Shown in pieces: positions 1-5,871 of a DNA stretch of 5,913 nt. The notes under the pieces are model-generated. The model did not search any database. It had not been told where the DNA came from and saw nothing but the letters and a program-made list of their open reading frames with translations. The translations under genes and the position numbers were made by a program. Source of the DNA: Gammaproteobacteria bacterium (GTDB taxonomy: Bacteria > Pseudomonadota > Gammaproteobacteria > Enterobacterales > Kangiellaceae); assembly GCA_013372875.1 (NCBI GenBank), contig JABXIW010000442.1, forward strand, positions 1-5,913, written 5' to 3'. The number at the start of each line of letters is the position of its first letter. The first letter of the stretch is position 1.

Positions 1-733
1 AGTCGGTTTTGTTAACGTGCTGACCACCCGCACCCGATGCGCGGAAAGTATCAACGCGCAGATCCGCAGGATTAATTTCAATCGCATCTACCGCATCCGC
101 TTCCGGCATAATCGCCACGGTACAGGCGGAAGTATGAATACGGCCTTGCGACTCAGTTTCAGGAACGCGCTGAACCCGGTGTGCACCCGACTCAAACTTC
201 AAACGCGAATAAACCATATCGCCACTGATTCGCAAAATAATTTCTTTATAACCGCCCTGCTCACTGCGGTTTTCATTCATCACTTCCACTTGCCAGCGCT
301 TTTTCTCAGCATATTTTGAGTACATGCGGAAAAGATCACCCACAAAAATCGCCGCTTCATCACCACCAGTACCCGCACGAATTTCTAAGAAGGTATTCTT
401 GTCATCATTCTTATCTTTGGGCAGCAATAGTTTTTGCAGCTCCACTTCTAACTCTTCTAGCAGTGCCTTATATTCTTTTAATTCTTCTTGCGCCATTTCG
501 CGCATATCAGGATCATCATCGCCCAGCATTTCTTCAGCCGTCGCCAAGCCATCAACGGCTTCTTGGTACTTTTGGAAGCCCGCCACTACGTCTTCTAAAG
601 TAGAATATTCTTTCGATAAATCGCGAAATTTATTCTGATCACTAATTACTTCTGGGTCGCCCAACAAAGCTGCCAGCTCTTCATGGCGATCGACTAACCC
701 TTGTAATTTTTCTATAACTGATTCTTGTAACAT
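1..733 (-). CDS. prfA: Peptide chain release factor 1 (RF1), C-terminal part cut by window edge
   Basis: Class I release factor that reads UAA and UAG in the ribosomal A site and triggers hydrolysis of peptidyl-tRNA. Translating the minus strand from the ATG at 731-733 gives 244 residues, open to the window edge; the family is about 360 long, so about a third is missing. An acidic N-terminal helical domain (residues 1 to about 110) comes first. The [12 protein letters not shown] block (about 121-132) and [21 protein letters not shown] (about 181-201) follow. Within the latter, PET at 191-193 is the stop-codon-reading tripeptide, which is PxT in RF1 and SPF in RF2, so this is RF1. The catalytic GGQ is at 236-238 within [10 protein letters not shown]. 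coli has GGQ at 233-235, so the N-terminal part is three residues longer here. The gene lies 42 bp after hemA, probably in the same transcript. Nothing is abnormal in the visible part. Confidence 0.97.
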   Translation of the reverse strand, partial: MLQESVIEKLQGLVDRHEELAALLGDPEVISDQNKFRDLSKEYSTLEDVVAGFQKYQEAVDGLATAEEMLGDDDPDMREMAQEELKEYKALLEELEVELQKLLLPKDKNDDKNTFLEIRAGTGGDEAAIFVGDLFRMYSKYAEKKRWQVEVMNENRSEQGGYKEIILRISGDMVYSRLKFESGAHRVQRVPETESQGRIHTSACTVAIMPEADAVDAIEINPADLRVDTFRASGAGGQHVNKTD

Positions 734-745
734 GAATACTTTTTA

Positions 746-750
746 TTCCT
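746..750 (-). promoter_or_regulatory. Probable ribosome binding site of prfA
   Basis: In the 42-bp gap between hemA and prfA the minus strand reads ACAGGAATAAAAAG upstream of the prfA ATG. AGGAA is the only Shine-Dalgarno-like match. It sits 12 nt before the start codon, slightly farther than the usual 5-9 nt. No hairpin terminator is visible in the gap, which supports read-through from hemA into prfA. Confidence 0.5.
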
Positions 751-775
751 GTAGGCTAACTTGTGTAATTAGTGT

Positions 776-2077
776 TTACTCGTCATTTAAATTAAAAATT
801 TGTCGCAATAGTTCATCATTGTCTAATTCAGTAACATCAAAATTGGTATCAGTTTGACGTAACCAGACCAATGGTTGATGCATGAACTTTTTCAAAAGCC
901 TGTGTGACAACTCATCTAGGGCTTCTTCTGCAGTTTGATTATTTTGCAACTGGGACTTAGCTCTTTGCAACTCTTGATGCGCAATTTGCTGATACTTTTT
1001 TTGTAAATCTCGCACTGTATCGTGCTTTTTTTGTCCTTCGAGCCATTGCCAATAAGAATCTACAAAAGGCAGGATAATCGCTTCTGCTTGCTCGGCAGCT
1101 TCTTGCCGCGCCTGCATATTGTCTTGGATCACGCCTTCTAAATCGTCCACGGTGTACAAATAAACATCATCCAGATCAGCTACCGAAGCCTCAATATCCC
1201 TTGGTACGGCCAAATCCACCATGAAAATACTTTTTCGACCACGTTTTTTCAAGGCCGCTTCAACCATGCCTTTACCAATGATTGGTAGCATACTGCCAGT
1301 AGACGAAATCACCATATCCGCCTGTGGAAAGTAATGCGGAATGGCTTCAAGACCAATCGATTTACCTGAAAACTCTTGCGCCAACTTCTGCGCATTGGCC
1401 AACGTCCTATTGGCCATGATCATATTGCCTACGTCAAGCTGTTGTAAATGGCGCGCGGCAAGCTCAATGGTTTCGCCAGCTCCGACAAACAGCACCGTTA
1501 ATTTAGAAAAATCGGCAAAGATGTGCTTGGCTAGATTAACTGCGGCAAAAGCCACCGATACTGGATTAGTGCCAATCTCGGTATCGTGGCGTACCTTTTT
1601 TGCTGCGGAAAAAGCCTTTTGAAATAAACGTTCAAGTTCAGTTCCCAAAGTTCCTGCGCGCTTGGCCTTTTGATATATCGCTTTAAGCTGGCCCAAAATT
1701 TGCGGCTCACCAAGCACCATGGAATCCAAGCCACTGGCCACTCGCATGATGTGATTGACCGCGGCATGATCCGAGTGCTGATATAAATAAGGCGCTAAAG
1801 ACTCTTCCAGTTGATTGTGCTGTTGCAACCAATCACTGGTAGTTTCGGCTAAAACTTGCGGGTCACAATTATTGGCTTTTAAATAAAATTCTACCCGATT
1901 GCAGGTCGATAAAATTGCCACTTCTGCTGGCTGAGTCAGTTGTTCTGATAACTTTTGATTTAACCATTGCTGCAAGTCAGCCATCGCTTGAGCCAGTTCA
2001 TGCTCAGCAAAGGCTGCTTTTTCGCGCACCGACACAGGTGCGGTCTTATGGTTAATTCCCAATGATATCAATGACAT
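776..2077 (-). CDS. hemA: Glutamyl-tRNA reductase
   Basis: Cytoplasmic enzyme that reduces the glutamate on tRNA-Glu to glutamate-1-semialdehyde with NADPH, the committed step of haem and other tetrapyrrole synthesis by the C5 pathway. It has 433 residues (E. coli 418). The N-terminus LISLGINHKTAPVSVREK is the family start. Cys59 in STCNRVEFYL corresponds to the catalytic Cys50 of E. coli. GLDSMVLGEPQILGQ (116-130) belongs to the catalytic domain. VLFVGAGETIELAARHL (195-211) with MANRT (221-225) forms the NADPH-binding Rossmann fold. VDLAVPRDIE (287-296) is also conserved. From about 320 the sequence is helical and charged, as expected for the dimerisation domain. About nine extra residues lie between the first helix and Cys59. 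The ATG at 2075-2077 gives the conserved N-terminus. No good Shine-Dalgarno precedes it, so initiation may be weak. It diverges from the TPR lipoprotein gene and is followed by prfA. Confidence 0.98.
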   Translation of the reverse strand: MSLISLGINHKTAPVSVREKAAFAEHELAQAMADLQQWLNQKLSEQLTQPAEVAILSTCNRVEFYLKANNCDPQVLAETTSDWLQQHNQLEESLAPYLYQHSDHAAVNHIMRVASGLDSMVLGEPQILGQLKAIYQKAKRAGTLGTELERLFQKAFSAAKKVRHDTEIGTNPVSVAFAAVNLAKHIFADFSKLTVLFVGAGETIELAARHLQQLDVGNMIMANRTLANAQKLAQEFSGKSIGLEAIPHYFPQADMVISSTGSMLPIIGKGMVEAALKKRGRKSIFMVDLAVPRDIEASVADLDDVYLYTVDDLEGVIQDNMQARQEAAEQAEAIILPFVDSYWQWLEGQKKHDTVRDLQKKYQQIAHQELQRAKSQLQNNQTAEEALDELSHRLLKKFMHQPLVWLRQTDTNFDVTELDNDELLRQIFNLNDE

Positions 2078-2079
2078 AT

Positions 2080-2091
2080 AAGATCTATCTT
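2080..2091. repeat. Short inverted repeat at the hemA translation start region
   Basis: AAGAT-CT-ATCTT is an inverted repeat with 5-bp arms and a 2-bp centre. It ends 2 bp before the hemA ATG, where a ribosome binding site would normally lie. The centre is too short for a stable RNA hairpin, so if it has a role it is more likely protein binding. Short AT-rich repeats of this size also arise by chance. Confidence 0.3.
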
Positions 2092-2114
2092 GCAGCCAAC
2101 TCGGCTAGAAGCGT

Positions 2115-2130
2115 TAATTGGCGCGAATTA
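2115..2130. repeat. Inverted repeat overlapping the hemA -10 and start-site region
   Basis: TAATT-GGCGCG-AATTA has 5-bp arms around a 6-bp GC-rich centre. It overlaps the upstream-facing TATAAT of hemA and the predicted transcription start. This is an operator-like position, but I recognise no known regulator site. The arms are short and AT-rich, so chance is a real alternative. Confidence 0.25.
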
Positions 2131-2135
2131 TAGCA
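2127..2135 (-). promoter_or_regulatory. Candidate hemA(-prfA) promoter, extended -10
   Basis: On the minus strand TGCTATAAT is a perfect -10 hexamer (2127-2132) preceded by TG-N, the extended -10 motif. No good TTGACA match lies 16-18 bp upstream; the best-placed hexamers read TCGCAG or CTCGCA. This fits an extended -10 promoter, which can work without a -35 box. A start near 2120 would give a 5' leader of about 43 nt before the hemA ATG. Confidence 0.55.
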
Positions 2136-2190
2136 TTGGCTTAGATTATCTGCGAGAGCAATAGACCCTGCGGCAAATTTAGCAGAAGTT

Positions 2191-2196
2191 TATAAT
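2191..2196 (+). promoter_or_regulatory. Candidate promoter for the TPR lipoprotein-lolB-ispE genes (-10)
   Basis: TATAAT is a perfect -10 hexamer on the plus strand, 52 bp before the ATG at 2249. No convincing -35 lies at the normal distance (CTGCGG at 17 bp), and there is no extended TG. The surroundings are AT-rich. It is the best -10 in the gap for the rightward genes and lies about 60 bp from the oppositely facing hemA -10, so one regulator could affect both. The call is tentative because of the missing -35. Confidence 0.4.
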
Positions 2197-2248
2197 TTTT
2201 AACTGTTCTTAATAGTCAAAACTGATAACCTACTCTTATACAGGTTAA

Positions 2249-4336
2249 ATGGGCTTTTTTTTGAAGAAAGGACAAGTATTTAAAATTCTAGGATTGGCTA
2301 TCTCGGTAACAACATTGTTGTCGGCCTGTGCGGCAAATCCTAAGATCCTGCCTAACGAAACCAAGCAAATGCCAAAAAGCGCTGACTCGGTTACTGATGT
2401 TAGCCATTTAACCGTCGATCAGCGCAGCCAGCTTTATTACTCCATTTTACTCGCGCAACTGGCCGAGAAAAAACAACTACTGGATATCGCACAAAGTAAT
2501 TTTCAAGATGCGCTGTTCAAAACCCAAAGCCCTGAACTTGCTGGTCATAGCACCAAAATTGCGCTTTTCCAAAAAGATTATCCCGCCGCAGAACAGGCAT
2601 TATCCATTTGGCAAAAAAGCGATCCAAATTCTATCGCGCCCAAGCAAATCGCGCTCTTGATTGCACTGCATAAAAATCAAAATGAAAAAGCCTATCAGCA
2701 ATTATTGTCCATTTATCAGGCAAAAGAACAGGTCGCAACAACCCTAAACACTTCAAATGGACAACCTTTGATTAGCAGCGTTTTAAGCAACAATGAACTG
2801 GAAACAGGCTTAAAAGAGTTGTTGCAGCTGGCTTATTGGAAAACCCCGGACGTCAGCGGCTTAGAAAGCCAGTTAACTGGCATGGCAAATTTACTCGAGC
2901 GCTATAACCAAGAGCAAACTAACTCGCGATATCTAGCCATAACCCAAACCGCAGAAGCATTTTTACATCTAAAAAGCAGAAGCCCTTTAAGCAAATTGGA
3001 GCGCGTCCACCGCCTATTGGATGGTGTTATTGAGCAAAACCCCAATTTTGTTGGCGCAATTGAAACCAAAGTTCAGGCACTTGCCTTATTATCGGAGCAA
3101 TCAAGCGTCGATTATTTGCAAGCCATTTTAAATGAGCAAGCACTCAGTAAGGCGCAAATAACCAAATTAGCCAATTTGGCCTATAAACAAAAGGACTTTG
3201 ATTCGGCTATTGTTGGTTTTAAGCGAATTTTAGAAGTTGAACCAGATAACTCGGAAGTACAGTTTTTATTGGCTGGAAGCTACTTTGGCAATAAACAATA
3301 TGAACAATCAGCCGAATTGTTTTATCAATTGGCGCTAGATGATTATCGCAAAGAAGCCAGCGCCTTCTATTGTGGCGATTCCGCTGAGCGAGTTGAAGAT
3401 ACCGTCAAAGGCCTTACTTGTTTTGAAATGGTGGCTGTTGGCAAATACTTTCTTGAAGCCAGACAGCGCATGGCAACCATTTATGCCAACCAAGAAATGT
3501 ATAAGGTTGGCGCGCAAAGCCTAGAAAAAGCCCAGTCGCTGGTGGATTTTAATGAGCGTCAATTGCTGTTGAAATATGAAGTCAATTATCTAATTGAGCA
3601 TCAACAATATCAGTTAGCACGCAAACGCCTTGAAACCGCCATTCAGTTAGAGCCGCACAATGGCACTATTTATTATTTGCAGCTAGTGTTAGCAGATAAG
3701 ACGCTGAAACGCCCGCAATTTTTGAATAAAGTCAAGGAGTTACAGCAACAGGCTCCCGATCAAGAATTGCGTAAAGAAGTGACCTTTAGCGCCGTTTCTA
3801 TTCTAACCAATCAGCAAGCTCATCAAGCAGTGTTTGATCTTTTGGATCAAGAAGTTACTGCTTTCCCACGAGATGGGCAGCTCTTGTATGCTCGAGCTTT
3901 AGCTAATGAGCCGCTCAAGCGCTATGACCGATTGGAGCAAGATTTGCGCTTGCTATTAAGTTTCGAGCCCGATAACCATAATGCGCAAAATGCATTGGGC
4001 TATACTTTGGCCGATTTGAACAAAAATTTACCCGAAGCTCAGAAGTTGATTGAATCGGCTTATGAAGCCGATCCTGATAACGATGCCATTTTGGACTCAA
4101 TGGGCTGGATACAGTATCGTCTTGGCAACTTATCTCAGGCTTTAAAATACATTCAACAGTCTTATGATAAAGCGCCTGTTCCAGAAATTGCAGCTCATTT
4201 AGGTGAGATTTTATGGCAATTAGGGCAACATGAAAAAGCTAAAACCGTTTGGCAAAAAGCCTTGCAACAAGAGCCAAACAACCCTTATATTCGCGATACT
4301 CTAGCGCGTTTTCCTGAAGCCAACTTGACGCCCTGA
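2249..4336 (+). CDS. LbcA-like TPR outer-membrane lipoprotein
   Basis: Probable lipoprotein of 695 residues. The signal peptide has KK at 6-7, a hydrophobic core and a lipobox L24-S25-A26-C27; Ala follows the Cys, so there is no Asp inner-membrane retention signal. The rest is helical with tetratricopeptide repeats. The clearest are at about 302-335 and 336-369 (FKRILEVEPDN, then a second unit), about 436-470, and three consecutive C-terminal units at about 577-678 (NALGYTLADL, LDSMGWIQYRLGNLSQAL, AAHLGEILWQLGQHEKA). The block at 58-125 looks like a degenerate repeat region. The C-terminal pattern and position upstream of lolB match PA4667/LbcA of P. aeruginosa. LbcA binds the protease CtpA and helps it degrade peptidoglycan cross-link hydrolases; that role here is inferred from homology. 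AGG at 2242-2244, 4 nt before the ATG, supports the start. Cys375 and Cys391 could pair in the periplasm. No protease gene is visible here. Confidence 0.85.
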   Translation: MGFFLKKGQVFKILGLAISVTTLLSACAANPKILPNETKQMPKSADSVTDVSHLTVDQRSQLYYSILLAQLAEKKQLLDIAQSNFQDALFKTQSPELAGHSTKIALFQKDYPAAEQALSIWQKSDPNSIAPKQIALLIALHKNQNEKAYQQLLSIYQAKEQVATTLNTSNGQPLISSVLSNNELETGLKELLQLAYWKTPDVSGLESQLTGMANLLERYNQEQTNSRYLAITQTAEAFLHLKSRSPLSKLERVHRLLDGVIEQNPNFVGAIETKVQALALLSEQSSVDYLQAILNEQALSKAQITKLANLAYKQKDFDSAIVGFKRILEVEPDNSEVQFLLAGSYFGNKQYEQSAELFYQLALDDYRKEASAFYCGDSAERVEDTVKGLTCFEMVAVGKYFLEARQRMATIYANQEMYKVGAQSLEKAQSLVDFNERQLLLKYEVNYLIEHQQYQLARKRLETAIQLEPHNGTIYYLQLVLADKTLKRPQFLNKVKELQQQAPDQELRKEVTFSAVSILTNQQAHQAVFDLLDQEVTAFPRDGQLLYARALANEPLKRYDRLEQDLRLLLSFEPDNHNAQNALGYTLADLNKNLPEAQKLIESAYEADPDNDAILDSMGWIQYRLGNLSQALKYIQQSYDKAPVPEIAAHLGEILWQLGQHEKAKTVWQKALQQEPNNPYIRDTLARFPEANLTP

Positions 4337-4359
4337 TTTTTAAAACAGCACCAAAACTT

Positions 4360-4974
4360 ATGAACATAAAAAACCTAATAGCGCTTAGCAGCTTATTATT
4401 ACTGATGGCCTGCGAAACCATCAAACCGCCGCAAGCCACTACCGAATGGGATGATCCACTGTGGCAAGCCCATTACAAAAGTTTAAAGCCGGTTCAGCAG
4501 TTTTCGTTAAAAGGCCGTATTGGCATTAGCAATCCACAGGACAGTTTTTCCAGTAATTTTCGTTGGCAACAGAATAACTTCAAAGATTTCCAATTTAGAA
4601 TGTACGGTGCCTTTGGCAATACTTATGTTTTGATGAACTCAAAGCCAGACTGGACGACTTTAGAAACTGGCGATGAACAGTTCTTCGAAGGAGCTGATGC
4701 TTCAGCACTAATCTCGCAAACCATGGGCTGGCCATTACCGCTTGATTATTTAGCCGATTGGATCAAAGGCATTCCTACTGGAGTTGGTCGCGATCAAATC
4801 AAAATTAACGCCGATGGAACTCTGCAATCGCTGATCTATCAGTCTGGTTCACGCGTGTTTAATGTTAGTTTTGAGCGCTATGCTCAATTTTCTGATAAGC
4901 CAATGCCTACTAAAATAAGAATCCTACAGGGTGACAACAAATTATTACTTTCGATCCGTGAGTGGGAACTCTAA
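4360..4974 (+). CDS. lolB: Outer-membrane lipoprotein receptor LolB
   Basis: Last component of the Lol pathway: it takes lipoproteins from the periplasmic carrier LolA and inserts them into the inner leaflet of the outer membrane. It has 204 residues (E. coli 207). The signal peptide is short (residues 1-17) with lipobox L15-M16-A17-C18, and Glu follows the Cys, consistent with outer-membrane sorting. Family features in order: W-x-x-H at about 35-38, FSLKGRIGI at 48-56, then alternating strands expected for the Lol beta-barrel half. A hydrophobic turn YGAFGNTYVLM lies near the region of the protruding loop with Leu68 in E. coli. MGWPLPLDYLADWIKGIP (about 122-139) matches E. coli MPIPLNSLRQWILGLP. 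The MPTKIRI strand comes near the end. It starts 23 bp after the TPR lipoprotein gene and ends 3 bp before ispE, so one operon is likely. No clear Shine-Dalgarno precedes the ATG. Confidence 0.95.
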   Translation: MNIKNLIALSSLLLLMACETIKPPQATTEWDDPLWQAHYKSLKPVQQFSLKGRIGISNPQDSFSSNFRWQQNNFKDFQFRMYGAFGNTYVLMNSKPDWTTLETGDEQFFEGADASALISQTMGWPLPLDYLADWIKGIPTGVGRDQIKINADGTLQSLIYQSGSRVFNVSFERYAQFSDKPMPTKIRILQGDNKLLLSIREWEL

Positions 4975-4977
4975 AGC

Positions 4978-5871
4978 ATGAGGTTTGTACACCCCACAGG
5001 TTTTACCAATTCCGATGGCTATAGCTATTGGCCAGCTCCAATTAAGCTCAATCTCGAGCTGCGGATTTTAGGTCAACGAGCCGATGGCTATCATGAACTA
5101 CAAACCCTATTCCAGTTATTGAATATTGGTGATGAGCTTTGGATTAAGCCCGATTTAAGTGGCCATTTGACGCTTGAAACGGATTATTCGGAAGTCCCAC
5201 AAGCAGATAATCTTGTCATTAAAGCTGCTAGAGCCTTATTAAAGACAACAGATGACCAAACACTCGGTGCATCCATTAAGCTCAATAAACGAATGCCTTC
5301 AGGCGCTGGTTTAGGAGGTGGCAGCTCTGATGCGGCGAGCACTTTGGTAGCCTTAAACCACTTATGGCAACTGGACTTTTCCAATCAAGAGCTCTGCGAG
5401 ATTGGCGCTAAACTCGGCGCCGATGTACCTGTTTTTGTCAATGGCCATTCAGCTTGGGCAGAAGGTATTGGTGAAGTTTTAACCAATGCAGAAATCCCTG
5501 AAAAACACTTTTTAATCGTCTATCCCGACTGCGCCATAAACACCGGTGAAATTTTTTCACATCCAGCGTTGACAAGAGACGATAAACCCATTAAATTACG
5601 CGCCACTCGCCCAGAGGTGGACTTGAAAAGTTTAGGTTACAATGCTTTTCAACCACTAGTTGCAGAGCTTTATCCAGAAGTGCAAGAAGCCTTGGAGTTT
5701 CTCAATCAATATGGTCAAGCAATGCTCACTGGAACCGGAAGCAGCGTCTTCTTAACCTTTGACAATGAGCGAGAAGCCAGTAAAATATCGGCACTGTGCA
5801 AACAGCGCTGGTTAACTCTAGAAGCCAAGGGAATAAATGTCTCGCCGCTGATAGAGAACGCTTTAAAATAG
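4978..5871 (+). CDS. ispE: 4-diphosphocytidyl-2-C-methyl-D-erythritol kinase
   Basis: Cytoplasmic GHMP-family kinase that phosphorylates the 2-hydroxyl of CDP-methylerythritol with ATP in the MEP (non-mevalonate) isoprenoid pathway. It has 297 residues (E. coli about 283). Motif 1 is PAPIKLNLEL (19-28) with catalytic Lys23, equivalent to Lys10 in E. coli. ADGYHELQTLFQ (35-46) is conserved. The ATP-binding loop is PSGAGLGGGSSDAAS (107-121). GADVPVF (147-153) carries catalytic Asp149 (Asp141 in E. coli). Motif 3 is LTGTGSSVFL (250-259). About 13 residues before motif 1 have no E. coli counterpart. There is no later in-frame ATG, GTG or TTG before the motif, and an in-frame TAA lies two codons upstream, so this ATG is the only start. 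It follows lolB by 3 bp; GGGA at 4964-4967 is a weak Shine-Dalgarno inside lolB, and coupled translation is likely. It ends in TAG, overlapping tRNA-Gln. Confidence 0.97.
   Translation: MRFVHPTGFTNSDGYSYWPAPIKLNLELRILGQRADGYHELQTLFQLLNIGDELWIKPDLSGHLTLETDYSEVPQADNLVIKAARALLKTTDDQTLGASIKLNKRMPSGAGLGGGSSDAASTLVALNHLWQLDFSNQELCEIGAKLGADVPVFVNGHSAWAEGIGEVLTNAEIPEKHFLIVYPDCAINTGEIFSHPALTRDDKPIKLRATRPEVDLKSLGYNAFQPLVAELYPEVQEALEFLNQYGQAMLTGTGSSVFLTFDNEREASKISALCKQRWLTLEAKGINVSPLIENALK
5569..5597 (+). promoter_or_regulatory. Weaker internal sigma70-like promoter candidate within ispE
   Basis: A perfect -35 TTGACA (5569-5574) is followed 17 bp later by TAAATT (5592-5597), which matches four of six -10 positions. 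It lies inside the ispE coding sequence, about 270 bp before tRNA-Gln. AT-rich coding DNA often produces such matches by chance, so this is the weaker of the two internal candidates. Confidence 0.25.
5759..5786 (+). promoter_or_regulatory. Internal sigma70-like promoter candidate for tRNA-Gln and downstream genes
   Basis: Perfect -35 TTGACA (5759-5764), 16-bp spacer and -10 TAAAAT (5781-5786) match 11 of 12 consensus bases with a near-ideal spacer. The -35 lies in codons for Phe261-Asp-Asn of ispE, so it could also be coincidental coding sequence. A start near 5793 would leave a leader of about 77 nt before the tRNA. It would make tRNA-Gln expression independent of the upstream operon. Confidence 0.5.

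Noticed and set aside
17..319. Plus-strand 100-codon open frame at the left edge
   Set aside because: It is antisense to the conserved GGQ and PxT regions of prfA, and its Arg/Asn-rich translation looks like a shadow of the real gene.
316..638. Overlapping plus-strand open frames of about 95-104 codons
   Set aside because: They lie antisense to prfA, whose minus-strand translation gives textbook RF1 motifs. Their peptides are low-complexity (Ser-rich or His-rich) with no recognisable domain.
1341..1767. Open frames on both strands inside hemA
   Set aside because: The hemA frame covers this region with the conserved NADPH-binding and catalytic motifs; the alternatives have no supporting motif or ribosome binding site.
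3335..3524. Pair of opposed 60-codon open frames inside the TPR lipoprotein gene
   Set aside because: Both are out of frame with a continuous 695-residue protein showing TPR periodicity, and neither has its own start signals.
4325..4359. TTGACG followed by TTTTTAAAA before lolB as a possible promoter or terminator
   Set aside because: No -10 lies at 16-18 bp from TTGACG (GCACCA there), and no GC-rich hairpin precedes the T run, so neither element is supported.
4239..4439. Minus-strand open frame spanning the TPR lipoprotein/lolB junction
   Set aside because: It is antisense to the end of one gene and the signal peptide of lolB, has no recognisable domain and no promoter-like sequence.
5864..5869. 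TAAAAT directly before tRNA-Gln as its -10 box
   Set aside because: Transcription would begin inside the tRNA about seven bases downstream, so it cannot produce an intact tRNA.
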